From the NCBI RefSeq assembly GCF_013387485.1, contig NZ_JABBXB010000004.1, positions 310,001 through 374,000 of the forward strand: a DNA stretch of 64,000 nt, read 5' to 3'. Within the stretch, counting starts at the first letter, position 1. Each line of letters starts with the position of its first letter. The notes beneath the pieces are model-generated. The model ran no database searches, was not told the origin of the DNA, and saw only the letters and a list, made by a program, of their open reading frames with translations. Source of the DNA: Stenotrophomonas sp. SAM-B (lineage in GTDB: Bacteria; Pseudomonadota; Gammaproteobacteria; Xanthomonadales; Xanthomonadaceae). This document shows positions 16,767 through 28,603 of this stretch, one piece after another. Made by a program: the position numbers and the translations under genes.

Positions 16767-18593
16767 ATGGCGGTGGAAGCAGGTGCCAGTGAACTGGTGA
16801 AAGTGGTCGCCCTGCTGGGTGCGGCAGTGGTCATGGTGCCGCTGTTCCGCCGGCTCGGCTTGGGCTCGGTGCTGGGCTATTTCGCCGCAGGCCTGGCGAT
16901 CGGCCCGTTCGGGTTCGGCTGGTTCTCCGATCCGCAGGCGATCCTGCATACCGCCGAGCTCGGCGTGGTGATGTTCCTGTTCGTGATCGGCCTGGAGATG
17001 CGGCCCTCGCACCTGTGGAGCCTGCGCAACGAGATCTTCGGCCTGGGCACGCTGCAGATCGTGGTCTGCGGCACCGTGCTGACCGGCGTGTGCATGCTGC
17101 TCGGCTTCCCCTTGCCGGTGGCCTTCATCGGCGCCGCCGGTTTCGTGCTGACCTCCACCGCAGTGGTGATGCAGCTGCTCGCCGAACGCGGCGACATCGC
17201 GCTGCCGAGCGGCCAGAAGATCGTCTCGATCCTGCTGTTCGAGGATCTGCTGATCGTGCCGCTGCTGGCCGTCGTCGCGTTCATGGCGCCCGTGCACAGC
17301 GATGCCGGCGAGAGTTCGCGCTGGGTCACCGTGGGTATCGCCGCCGGTGCGATCGTCGGGCTGGTGCTGGTCGGCCGCTTCCTGCTCAATCCGCTGTTCC
17401 GCATCCTCGCCGCCGCCAAGGCGCGCGAAGTGATGACGGCTGCCGCATTGCTGGTCGTGCTCGGCGCCGCGCTGCTGATGCAGCTGGGCGGATTGTCGAT
17501 GGCGATGGGCGCGTTCCTCGCCGGCGTGCTGCTCAGCGAATCCACCTTCCGCCATCAGATCGAAGCGGACATCGAACCGTTCCGCGGCATCCTGCTCGGC
17601 CTGTTCTTCCTCAGCGTCGGCATGGCGCTGGACCTCACCGTCGTCGCCAACAACTGGCCGCTGATCGTCTCCGGCGTGTTCGCGCTGATGCTGGCCAAGG
17701 CGGTGTGCATCTACGTGGTCGCGCGCATCCTCGGCAGTGATCATCGACAGGCGCTGGATCGCGGCGTGGTGATGGCACAGGGCGGCGAGTTCGCGTTCGT
17801 GCTGTTCTCCGCCGCGGCCGTGGCCGGTGTGATCGATGTGCAGGTCAACGCCAATCTGACCGCGATCGTCGTGCTCTCGATGGCACTGACGCCGCTGTTC
17901 GTGCTGCTGCACGACAAGCTGATGCCGGACCGCGAAGTCTCGCTCGATGGCGTCGAAGAAGCCGACGGTCTGTCCGGCAGCGTGCTGCTGATCGGCTTTG
18001 GTCGCTTCGGCCAGGTCGCCAGTCAGTCGCTGCTGGCGCGCGACGTGGATGTGACCATCATCGACAACGACGTGGACATGATCCACAACGCCGAGCGCTT
18101 CGGGTTCAAGATCTACTACGGCGACGGTACCCGGCTGGATGTACTGCATGCGTCGGGCGCGGCGTCGGCGCGTGCGATCGCGGTGTGCGTGAACAACGAC
18201 CAGGATGCCGATCGCATCGTCGAGCTGGTCACCCACGAGTTCCCGCAGGCCAAGCTGCTGGTGCGCTCGTTCGATCGCGAACATTCACTGCGCCTGATCC
18301 ATGCCGGCGTGGACTTCCAGATCCGCGAAACCTTCGAGTCGGCGCTGCAGTTCGGCCAGGCCGCGCTGATGGAGCTGGGCGCCGATCCGGACGATGCGCG
18401 CGAGATCGCCGAGCAGATCCGCGAACGAGATGCGGAGCGCTTCGAGCTGGAGATGGCCGGCGGAGACCTGCGCGCCGGCGCGCACATGGTGTTCGGCAGC
18501 GCGCTGCCCGGTGTGCCGACGCCGACGCCGTTCACCGCACCCAAGCGCAAGGCGCGCACGCTCAACGCGGACGAGGTGCCCGAAGAAGAATGA
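16767..18593 (+). CDS. KefC-type monovalent cation:proton antiporter (CPA2 family)
   Basis: Inner-membrane antiporter of 608 aa. About 12 membrane helices fill residues 5-380, including the CPA2 hallmark helix (AMGAFLAGVLLSESTFRHQI) with the conserved Asp/Glu-type region, and a cytoplasmic TrkA-N (KTN) NAD-binding domain starts near 404 (VLLIGFGRFGQVASQSLLAR). KefB/KefC relatives export K+ in exchange for protons and are gated by glutathione adducts. The C-terminal tail (PKRKARTLNADEVPEEE) is charged. No KefF/KefG partner lies next to it. Exact ion specificity is not known. Confidence 0.9.
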   Translation: MAVEAGASELVKVVALLGAAVVMVPLFRRLGLGSVLGYFAAGLAIGPFGFGWFSDPQAILHTAELGVVMFLFVIGLEMRPSHLWSLRNEIFGLGTLQIVVCGTVLTGVCMLLGFPLPVAFIGAAGFVLTSTAVVMQLLAERGDIALPSGQKIVSILLFEDLLIVPLLAVVAFMAPVHSDAGESSRWVTVGIAAGAIVGLVLVGRFLLNPLFRILAAAKAREVMTAAALLVVLGAALLMQLGGLSMAMGAFLAGVLLSESTFRHQIEADIEPFRGILLGLFFLSVGMALDLTVVANNWPLIVSGVFALMLAKAVCIYVVARILGSDHRQALDRGVVMAQGGEFAFVLFSAAAVAGVIDVQVNANLTAIVVLSMALTPLFVLLHDKLMPDREVSLDGVEEADGLSGSVLLIGFGRFGQVASQSLLARDVDVTIIDNDVDMIHNAERFGFKIYYGDGTRLDVLHASGAASARAIAVCVNNDQDADRIVELVTHEFPQAKLLVRSFDREHSLRLIHAGVDFQIRETFESALQFGQAALMELGADPDDAREIAEQIRERDAERFELEMAGGDLRAGAHMVFGSALPGVPTPTPFTAPKRKARTLNADEVPEEE

Positions 18594-18598
18594 TGAGG

Positions 18599-18674
18599 GT
18601 AGTGCCGGCCGCTGGCCGGCACCCAGGTAGCGCTGCCGGGCGGTCGTGGCTGCCGGCCAGCGGCCGGCACTACC
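18599..18674. repeat. Facing pair of GTAG REP-like palindromes
   Basis: GTAG-TGCCGGCC-GCT-GGCCGGCA (18599-18621) faces TGCCGGCC-AGC-GGCCGGCA-CTACC (18651-18674). The two units are almost exact inverted copies. Confidence 0.82.
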
Positions 18675-18740
18675 CCGGTGGGCGGGGCGGGCCGAATCGG
18701 GGACAATAGACGACCGTCGCCCCCACGCCTGCCGCCCTCG

Positions 18741-19622
18741 ATGAGCTCACCGACTTCCGACACCGCTTCTTCCGCCCGCATTCTCGACGGCCGCCGCATC
18801 GCCGAAGACCTGCTGGACAGCCTCAAGGTCCGGGTCGATGCCCGCCTGGCTGCCGGTGGCAGCCGTCCGGGCCTGGCCGTGGTGCTGGTCGGTGGCGACC
18901 CGGCTTCGACCGTGTACGTGCGCAACAAGCGCCGCGCGGCCGAGAAAGTGGGGATCGAAGCCTTTGATTACGACCTGCCGGCCGGCACCACCGAGGCCGA
19001 GCTGCTGACCCTGATCGACCAGCTCAACGCCGATCCCAAGATCCACGGCATCCTGGTCCAGCTGCCGCTGCCGGGCATTCCGGACGCCAACCGCCTGATT
19101 CACCGGATCGACCCGCGCAAGGACGTGGACGGCTTCCACCCGGAGAACGTCGGCCACCTGGCCCTGCGCGAGTTCGGCCTGCGCCCGTGCACCCCGCGCG
19201 GCATCGTGACCCTGCTGGGCCACACCGACCAGCCGGTTCGCGGTCGCAACGCCACCATCGTCGGCGTCAGCAACCACGTCGGCCGCCCGATGGGGCTGGA
19301 GCTGCTGATCGCCGGCTGCACCGTCACCAGCTGCCACAAGTTCACCCCCAAGGACGTGCTGGAGCAGTCGGTGCGCAACGCCGACATCCTGGTGGTCGCC
19401 GTGGGCCGCCCGGGCATCGTCCCGGGTGAATGGGTGAAGCCGGGCGCCGTGGTCATCGACGTGGGCATCAACCGCCTGGACGATGGCCGCCTGGTCGGTG
19501 ACGTCGGCTTCGAGGCTGCCGCCCAGCGTGCCAGCTGGATCACCCCGGTCCCGGGTGGGGTAGGGCCGATGACCGTGGCCACGTTGATGCAGAACACGAT
19601 CGAGGCGGCGGAAGCCTTCTGA
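18741..19622 (+). CDS. folD: Methylenetetrahydrofolate dehydrogenase / methenyltetrahydrofolate cyclohydrolase
   Basis: Interconverts 5,10-methylene-, 5,10-methenyl- and 10-formyl-tetrahydrofolate with NADP, supplying one-carbon units for purines. The 293 aa protein has the catalytic-site motif [16 protein letters not shown] with the key Tyr and Lys, the substrate motif [10 protein letters not shown], and the signature [18 protein letters not shown] near the C-terminus. The start [11 protein letters not shown] gives a usual length. A REP pair precedes it and another REP follows. guaB and guaA, also purine genes, come next. Confidence 0.96.
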   Translation: MSSPTSDTASSARILDGRRIAEDLLDSLKVRVDARLAAGGSRPGLAVVLVGGDPASTVYVRNKRRAAEKVGIEAFDYDLPAGTTEAELLTLIDQLNADPKIHGILVQLPLPGIPDANRLIHRIDPRKDVDGFHPENVGHLALREFGLRPCTPRGIVTLLGHTDQPVRGRNATIVGVSNHVGRPMGLELLIAGCTVTSCHKFTPKDVLEQSVRNADILVVAVGRPGIVPGEWVKPGAVVIDVGINRLDDGRLVGDVGFEAAAQRASWITPVPGGVGPMTVATLMQNTIEAAEAF

Positions 19623-19634
19623 CCCGGGAACGGC

Positions 19635-19660
19635 GTGACGACCAACGGTCGTCACCTACC
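19635..19660 (-). repeat. GTAG-headed REP-like palindrome
   Basis: Stem GTGACGACC / GGTCGTCAC with AAC loop, then CTACC, just after folD. Confidence 0.78.
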
Positions 19661-19716
19661 GGCACCACCGTCCTGAACCGGCGTTTGCCGGCGCGACACA
19701 GCGTCGCATCCGACCC

Positions 19717-21234
<1,518 letters not shown>

Positions 21235-21246
21235 CGCGGCATGAGC

Positions 21247-21282
21247 AAAGAGGAACGAGGAAGCTGATTCCCGTTCCTCTTT
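21247..21282 (+). terminator. Hairpin terminator between guaB and guaA
   Basis: Perfect 11-bp stem AAAGAGGAACG / CGTTCCTCTTT with a 14-nt loop and T-rich end, 12 nt after guaB. It suggests that guaA is at least partly transcribed from its own promoter. Confidence 0.75.
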
Positions 21283-21345
21283 CTCTATCCGCCGCCGGTG
21301 ACGACTCTGTGTTCCCCGTATTCACTCCTGCATTGCCCGGGCACC

Positions 21346-22911
<1,566 letters not shown>

Positions 22912-22958
22912 GTCTGCGTCCAGCCCTGGCTCGTATCTAGACGCACGGACGTACACGG

Positions 22959-22985
22959 AAGCCCGCAGAAATGCGGGCTTTTTTG
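22959..22985 (+). terminator. Intrinsic terminator after guaA
   Basis: Stem AAGCCCGCA / TGCGGGCTT with GAAA loop followed by a T run; strong Rho-independent terminator. Confidence 0.88.
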
Positions 22986-23005
22986 TTCTCTTCGGGTGTA
23001 CGGGG

Positions 23006-23889
23006 TCACCGGTGGTCGCGCATCAGCGCGATCACATCGCCAGCGGCACGTCGCACCGGCTTCCTGCGCAGCCACACCAGGTGCACCGGCATCGTGACGC
23101 CGTTCTCCAGGTTGTCGAACGCCAGTACACTCACGCGTCCAGCAGAAACGGCGACCTCAACGACATCCGCCGGCAGGTTGGCCCAGCCAGCACCGCGTTC
23201 CACCAGCCCCAGCGCAGCATCCACAGAGTCCACATGCCAGCGGGCGTCGGACACCAGCAGCCGACGATCTGCGACGTCGTCGTCGGGCCCAGCCACCACG
23301 ATCTGGCGGCTGCCGCTGAGATCCTCCAGACGCCGAAGGTCCGCCGGGAGACCGGGCGTGTCCGCCGTGGCCGAAGCGACGGCGATGAAAAGAACGTTGG
23401 TGACATAGGTGAAGGCCTCTTCTCGATCCACCTCCGTGGAGACGGGCAGCAGGACCAGATCGGCCCGCTCCTGGTGCAGCATCTCGCGAACCTGGTCCTG
23501 GGGCAGTCGAAGCAGGTTCACCCGCAGCAGAGGGTACCGACAGCCCACCCGGGCCAGCGCCTCCAGCAACGTCTGGTCCGGAACGCCGGCGGCGACAGCG
23601 ACGGTCAGAGTGCTCTCCAGATTCTGCGAAAGCTCCACGGCATGGATCTGCAACAGCCGCAACCTGCTGGCGACGGAGCGCGCGTGGGGCAGCAGGGCCA
23701 GTGCTTGTGCGGTCGGTAACGCCTCGCGGCGCGAGCGGTCAAACAGTGGATAACCCAATCCGGCCTCGATGTTGGCGATGCCCATGCTCACTGCGGAAGG
23801 CACCCGACGCAGCGCGCGGGCCGCGCCGGAGAAGGAGCCGTGGTCGACCACAGCGAGGAAGAGATCGATGTCATCGCTGGAGAGGGACA
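23006..23889 (-). CDS. LysR-family transcriptional regulator next to a PACE efflux gene
   Basis: 294 aa with an N-terminal winged HTH (LFLAVVDHGSFSGAARALRR, residues about 9-65) and a periplasmic-binding-protein-like effector domain. It is divergent from the PACE-type transporter gene; LysR genes in this arrangement (AceR-AceI in Acinetobacter) activate the pump in response to its substrate, so the same role is inferred here. The start is the ATG giving MSLSSDDIDLF. Confidence 0.85.
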
Positions 23890-23988
23890 TATATCTTTTC
23901 AATAATTCTGAAAGGAGATGACTTTTTCAGTCAGTGATTCTGAATATAGCATCCAGACCCTTCGCCAGTGACCAAGCAGGAGGATGTA
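23890..23988. promoter_or_regulatory. AT-rich divergent promoter region, LysR/PACE
   Basis: 99-bp intergenic region, much more AT-rich than its surroundings. It contains TTCA-N7-TGAA (23897-23911) and ATTCTTGAAT (23936-23945), candidates for LysR binding, and the strong Shine-Dalgarno AGGAGG at 23978-23983 that fixes the PACE start five bases further on. Confidence 0.5.
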
Positions 23989-24411
23989 ATGCAGGGCGTA
24001 AAACGCAAGGTGATCTACGTCGGGGGCTATGAGCTTCTGGGACTCGCGGTGGGAACGATGGTCATGACGGTGCTGACCGGCAAGTCACCGGCCACGACCG
24101 GACTGCTGGCGCTGATGATCACGGGGATAGCCACGGTATGGAACGTGAGCTTCAACTACCTGTTCGAGGCATGGGAGCGTCGCCAGCGCGACCGCACCCG
24201 CACGGTACGCCGACGCGTCCTGCATGCCGTGGCGTTCCAGCTGACCCTGGTGTGCTTTCTGGTCCCGCTCATCGCATGGTGGCTGGGCATCACGCTGACG
24301 CAGGCGTTCGTACTGGACCTGGTGTTCATCGTCTACATCCCTTTCTATACGTTCGCCTACAACTGGGCTTTTGACCGGTGCTTCGGCGTTCCCAGTTCGG
24401 CGGTGAACTAA
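23989..24411 (+). CDS. PACE-family multidrug/biocide efflux transporter
   Basis: 140 aa inner-membrane protein made of two tandem bacterial transmembrane pair (BTP) domains, four helices in all. It matches the AceI/PACE pattern: KRKVIYVGGYELLGL in helix 1 with the conserved Glu (GYE), ITGIATVWNVSFNYLFEAWE in the first pair, RRRVLHAVAFQLTLVCFLVP and FVLDLVFIVYIPFYTFAYNW in the second. Family members export chlorhexidine, acriflavine and similar cations by proton exchange; the natural substrate of AceI is cadaverine-like. The start is fixed by AGGAGG; the GTG seven codons upstream lacks one. Confidence 0.88.
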   Translation: MQGVKRKVIYVGGYELLGLAVGTMVMTVLTGKSPATTGLLALMITGIATVWNVSFNYLFEAWERRQRDRTRTVRRRVLHAVAFQLTLVCFLVPLIAWWLGITLTQAFVLDLVFIVYIPFYTFAYNWAFDRCFGVPSSAVN

Positions 24412-24445
24412 GGCGGCTCTAGGCATTCGCTGATCCGAAAATTGT

Positions 24446-24474
24446 TTGACAGATCGGAAATGCCCTTGTAATCC
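24446..24474 (+). promoter_or_regulatory. Candidate sigma-70 promoter for the M28 peptidase gene
   Basis: Consensus -35 TTGACA (24446-24451), 17-bp spacer, -10 TAATCC (24469-24474); predicted leader about 85 nt. Confidence 0.5.
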
Positions 24475-24564
24475 TGCGAAGGTCATCCTTTCTGGATTCC
24501 CCGCCGTGCTAGTCATCCCGGTCTTCTGCAGCTTGGCGAACGACATCTACCATAGGGCGCAGGC

Positions 24565-27030
24565 ATGAGCGCGCGGCGGTCATCCAGTGGCGTCGCACGC
24601 TACACGCTGCCACTGCTGCTCCTCAGCATCGCCATCGCCGCATGGTCCGCTTGGAGCGCGCAGAAAACCCCGCCGCCACAGCCCGCCAGCGTCGCCATCG
24701 CTGAGTTCTCGGCCGCACGCGCAATGCAGCACCTGAGCTGGATCGCGGCCGAGCCGCATCCCACCGGCTCAGCGGCTGCGGCAAGGGTACGCGACCAACT
24801 GATGCACCACCTGCAGCAGGCCGGACTGCAGGTGGCCGTGCACCGCGGGCACGCAGCCGCCGAGTACGGTTCGGGCGACGGACGTGGTGTGCGCGCGGCC
24901 AATGTCGAGAACGTGGTCGCGGTACTGCCGGGCCGCGATCGCAGCCTGCCGGCGGTGCTGCTGATGGCGCACTACGACACCGTTCCGCATTCGCCCGGCG
25001 CGGCCGACGATGGCCTTGGCGTGGCGATGATGCTGGAGATCTCCCGTGCTCTGCAGCGTGACGTGCGGCAGCGTGACGTGGTGTTCCTGTTCACCGATGC
25101 GGAGGAGGCCGGCCTGCTCGGCGCGCGTGCGTTCTTCGCGTCGCATCCGCTGTCGTCGCGTGTCGGCACGGTCATCAATCTGGAAGCACGCGGCAGCAGT
25201 GGCCGTGCGGTGCTGTTCGAAACCGGGCCGGGCAACGCGGTGCTGCTGGGCACGTTCGCCAAACTCGCGCCGCAGCCGCTGGGCAACTCGCTGACCGGTT
25301 TCGTCTACCGCTACATGCCCAACGGCACCGACTTCACCGTGCCGGCGCAGAAGGGCATTCCGGGGCTCAACTTCGCGATCATCGGCCGCCAGATCGACTA
25401 TCACGCCGCGACCGCGAGCGTGGCGAACCTCGACCCGGGCAGCGTGCAGCACATGGGCGCGCAGGTGCTGCCTATGGTTCGCCAGCTGGCGACCTCGGCG
25501 ACGCTGCCGACCTCCACCCAGGAGGCGATCTACAGCGATCTTCCCGGCGGCTGGATGATCAGCGTGCCGACGTGGTCGGGCTGGTGCGTGCTGGCGTTTG
25601 GACTGCTGGTCCTTGTCGTGGTCGCGCGCCGGGCCACGTTCAATCAGGGCGGCTGGCGGGGCATGGTCAGTGGCGTGGCGTGGTGGCCGTTGGCGCTGCT
25701 GTCGGTGGCGCTGGCTGTGCGTGTGTCGTACCGGTTGCTGGGCGGCGGCGACGCCACGCTGGTGAACAACCGTGACCTGCTGGCGGCGTTCTCCAAACTG
25801 GCGGCAGGCGAGGGGCTGTTGGCGATCGGCGTGGTGCTGGCGCTGGGCGCACTGACGCTTTGCAGGGCGGCGCGTAAGCCAGCGGCCGTGCTCGCCGTGC
25901 TGGCGGGCGCATGCGCCTCGCTGCGGGGTGGGTTCGATGCCATAGCGTTGGTGCTGGGCGTGGTGGTGGCGCTGCTGGCCTGGACCAGTGCAGGTGCCGC
26001 GGTGCGCGGGGAAAGCATGCGGCTGGGGGCGTTGCTGGTGGCCTGGATCATTGGCGCGGTCGTGCAGGTGCTCGCACCGGAACTGGCACCGTTGCTGCTG
26101 TGGCCGTTGTTGGCGGTGGCCGCGGTGGTCTGGCTGCTGCCGGCGCATGCGCCGCTGACCGCATTGCGTGTCCTTGCCGCGGCAGTGATCACCGCATTCG
26201 CCTTGGCGCATGTCTTCCATTTCGCGCTGCAACTGTTCGAGGCGATCGGCTTCGGTACGCCGGAAGTATTGGCGTTGCCGTTCGCGTGGCTCGCCATGTT
26301 GCTCTTGCCGTGGGTACGGGTGGCCGATGGCGGACGCTGGTTTGCCATCGCCGCGTTCATCACGCTGTTGTCTGCCGCAGGGGTACTGGCCGCCGCGTCG
26401 CTCACCCAGGCGGACCGCACGCGCTATCCCGAACTGTCCCAGGTGCTGTTCGTCGCCGATCCAGACAACCAGCAGTACCACCGCGTCAGTCCGTTGTCAC
26501 AGCTGTCCGATTGGAGCCGCGGCGCATTGCGGGTAGGGCAGGGTGAGCCTGCCCGTCTGCCGATTCCGGCGTTGGATTGGGCAGGTGTCTGGGCGACGAA
26601 GGCCGACGCCATCGCGGTGCCGGAGCGGGTTCGCTTCGAGCCGTCGTTCGATGCCGCCACAGGCCAATCGGTGCTGCGCGTGCTGGCACCCGCAGGCACG
26701 CGCGAACTCCGTGTACGGCTGAAGAGCGGGGCGGTGGTACGCAATGTGCAGTTGCAGGGCGAAGCGGTGCCCCTGCTGGACGAGGCGGACCGCTGGTCGC
26801 GTCTGCGCTGGCAGGCACCCGGCCCGGACGGGATCGAATTGCGGTGGCCAGCGGACGGCGGTCCGGTCGAGGTGCAGGCCGCGGCGGGAATCGATGGCTG
26901 GCCGAAGGATGCGGCGCCACTGCCTGCGCGGTCTGCGCACATCGTGCCGTGGTCGACCTCGGACATGACCTGGATTCTTGGCGCGACGCGCGTGAGCGCG
27001 GAGGGCGGCGCGCACCAAGGCGCGCGGTGA
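24565..27030 (+). CDS. Membrane M28-family metallopeptidase (ERMP1/FXNA-like)
   Basis: 821 aa, an unusual size for a bacterial M28 peptidase. One N-terminal membrane helix (PLLLLSIAIAAWSAWSA) anchors an exported zinc-aminopeptidase domain at about 45-310, with metal ligands in LMAHYDTVPHSPGAADDGLG (His136 and the Asp pair), the Glu pair in FTDAEEAGLLGARAF near 178 and the last His in IDYHAATA near 278. About eight further hydrophobic helices follow (330-620), then a soluble C-terminal domain of about 190 aa. This layout resembles eukaryotic ER metallopeptidase 1 and vacuolar Pff1. It probably trims peptides in the periplasm; substrate unknown. Confidence 0.85.
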   Translation: MSARRSSSGVARYTLPLLLLSIAIAAWSAWSAQKTPPPQPASVAIAEFSAARAMQHLSWIAAEPHPTGSAAAARVRDQLMHHLQQAGLQVAVHRGHAAAEYGSGDGRGVRAANVENVVAVLPGRDRSLPAVLLMAHYDTVPHSPGAADDGLGVAMMLEISRALQRDVRQRDVVFLFTDAEEAGLLGARAFFASHPLSSRVGTVINLEARGSSGRAVLFETGPGNAVLLGTFAKLAPQPLGNSLTGFVYRYMPNGTDFTVPAQKGIPGLNFAIIGRQIDYHAATASVANLDPGSVQHMGAQVLPMVRQLATSATLPTSTQEAIYSDLPGGWMISVPTWSGWCVLAFGLLVLVVVARRATFNQGGWRGMVSGVAWWPLALLSVALAVRVSYRLLGGGDATLVNNRDLLAAFSKLAAGEGLLAIGVVLALGALTLCRAARKPAAVLAVLAGACASLRGGFDAIALVLGVVVALLAWTSAGAAVRGESMRLGALLVAWIIGAVVQVLAPELAPLLLWPLLAVAAVVWLLPAHAPLTALRVLAAAVITAFALAHVFHFALQLFEAIGFGTPEVLALPFAWLAMLLLPWVRVADGGRWFAIAAFITLLSAAGVLAAASLTQADRTRYPELSQVLFVADPDNQQYHRVSPLSQLSDWSRGALRVGQGEPARLPIPALDWAGVWATKADAIAVPERVRFEPSFDAATGQSVLRVLAPAGTRELRVRLKSGAVVRNVQLQGEAVPLLDEADRWSRLRWQAPGPDGIELRWPADGGPVEVQAAAGIDGWPKDAAPLPARSAHIVPWSTSDMTWILGATRVSAEGGAHQGAR

Positions 27031-27115
27031 CGCCCGACGGGATGGAGGGCGGGTGGCCCCTCCGTCACGGCCAGCATCCACGGCTGCGCGTTGCGATCTA
27101 CCGGAACCGATACAG

Positions 27116-27148
27116 ACAAACGGCCCGCAGTGCGGGCCGTTTGTTTTG
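27116..27148 (+). terminator. Intrinsic terminator after the M28 peptidase gene
   Basis: Perfect 13-bp stem ACAAACGGCCCGC / GCGGGCCGTTTGT with AGT loop and TTT; lies between convergent genes and may serve both. Confidence 0.85.
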
Positions 27149-27161
27149 GTGCCTGTAAAGC

Positions 27162-27184
27162 GTCCGAGCATGGCTCGGACCTAC
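27162..27184 (-). repeat. GTAG-headed REP-like palindrome
   Basis: Stem GTCCGAGC / GCTCGGAC with ATG loop, then CTAC. This is the last GTAG palindrome I found in the window. Confidence 0.75.
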
Positions 27185-27193
27185 AGACCTGCC

Positions 27194-28600
27194 TCAGATA
27201 TGCAGCGCATGCCCCAACGCACGCAGCGCCGCTTCCTGCACCGCCTCACCCAGTGTCGGGTGCGGGTGAATCGTCCCGGCAATATCCTCCAACGTGGCGC
27301 CCATCTCAATCGACTGCACGAAGGCGATGGACAGTTCCGAGACCTGCACGCCCACGGCCTGCCAGCCGAGGATGCGGTGGTCACTGCTGCGTGCAACAAC
27401 GCGCACGAAGCCATCGGTGGATTCCAGCGACATCGCACGGCCATTGGCCGCGAACGGGAACAGCGCGACCTTGGTCTCGATGCCCTGTGCCTTGGCTTCG
27501 TCCGGCGACAGCCCGACCACCACGATTTCCGGATCGGTGAAGCACACCGCCGGAATCGCGGCCGGCACGAAGTGGCGCTTCCTGCCGCTGACGATCTCGG
27601 CCACCAGTTCGCCCTGTGCCATCGCGCGGTGCGCGAGCATCGGTTCACCGGCGACATCGCCGATCGCCCACACGTTGCGCATCGAGGTCTTGCACTGGTC
27701 GTCGATCTTGATCGCCTTGCCGGTCAGATCCAGCTGCAGCGATTCCAGATTGAAGCCGTCGGTCTTCGGGCGACGCCCCACCGCGACCAGGATCTGGTCG
27801 GCGTCCAGCGCGATTTCGTTACCGTCCTTGTCGCGCACGCGCAGCTGGCCGTTGTCGGCCAGGCCGAGCACGCTGTGGCCGGTCAGCAGCTTCACGCCGG
27901 ACTTCTCCAGGTGCGTGGTTACCGGCTTGGTCAGCTCGGCGTCGTAGGCCGGCAGGATGCGCTCCTGGGCTTCGACCACGGTGACTTCGCAGCCCAGCTT
28001 GCGGTACACCGTGCCCAGCTCCAGGCCGATGTAACCGCCACCGACGACGATCAGCTGCTTCGGCAGCGAGGTCGGCGAGAGGGCTTCGGTCGAGGAGATG
28101 ACCTTGCCGCAGAACGGCAGGAACGGCAGTTCCACCGGCACCGAGCCGGTCGCCAGCAGCAGGTGCTCGCAGGCGATGCGCAGCGTGCCGCCATCTTCCG
28201 CGGCGCCGGCGATCTCGACGGTCTTGCCGTCGACGATCGTGGCCCAGCCCTTGATCAGCTGTGCGCCGTTCTTCTTCAGCAGTGCACTGACGCCGCCGGT
28301 CAGCTTCTTGACGATGCCGGCCTTCCACGCGACGGTCTTGGCCAGGTCCAGCGACGGTGCCTGCACGCTGATGCCCAGCGGCGAGGTGCCCGCCGCATAC
28401 GCGGTGACCTTGGCGAACTCCTCGGCAGCATGGATCAGCGCCTTGGAGGGAATGCAGCCGATGTTGAGGCAGGTGCCACCCGGATTGACGCCCTCGACCA
28501 CGATGGTCTTGACGCCGAGCTGGCCGGCGCGGATGCCGGCGATGTAACCGCCGGGACCGCCGCCGATGATCAGCAACTGGGTTTGAAGGGTATTGGACAT
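27194..28600 (-). CDS. lpdV: Dihydrolipoyl dehydrogenase (E3) of the branched-chain complex
   Basis: Reoxidises the dihydrolipoyl arm of E2 with NAD. The 468 aa flavoprotein has the FAD loop [17 protein letters not shown], the redox-active disulfide [13 protein letters not shown] near residues 45-57, an NAD-binding loop ([17 protein letters not shown]) and the C-terminal interface motif [14 protein letters not shown] with the catalytic His. It ends the E1alpha-E1beta-E2-E3 run, 3 bp after the E2 gene. Confidence 0.93.
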   Translation of the reverse strand: MSNTLQTQLLIIGGGPGGYIAGIRAGQLGVKTIVVEGVNPGGTCLNIGCIPSKALIHAAEEFAKVTAYAAGTSPLGISVQAPSLDLAKTVAWKAGIVKKLTGGVSALLKKNGAQLIKGWATIVDGKTVEIAGAAEDGGTLRIACEHLLLATGSVPVELPFLPFCGKVISSTEALSPTSLPKQLIVVGGGYIGLELGTVYRKLGCEVTVVEAQERILPAYDAELTKPVTTHLEKSGVKLLTGHSVLGLADNGQLRVRDKDGNEIALDADQILVAVGRRPKTDGFNLESLQLDLTGKAIKIDDQCKTSMRNVWAIGDVAGEPMLAHRAMAQGELVAEIVSGRKRHFVPAAIPAVCFTDPEIVVVGLSPDEAKAQGIETKVALFPFAANGRAMSLESTDGFVRVVARSSDHRILGWQAVGVQVSELSIAFVQSIEMGATLEDIAGTIHPHPTLGEAVQEAALRALGHALHI

Positions 28601-28603
28601 CGC

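Noticed and set aside
27113..27146. CAAAC...GTTTG pattern near 27.1 kb as a second PsrA box
   Set aside because: It is the ends of a long GC-rich terminator stem; spacing far exceeds the 4 bp of a PsrA site.
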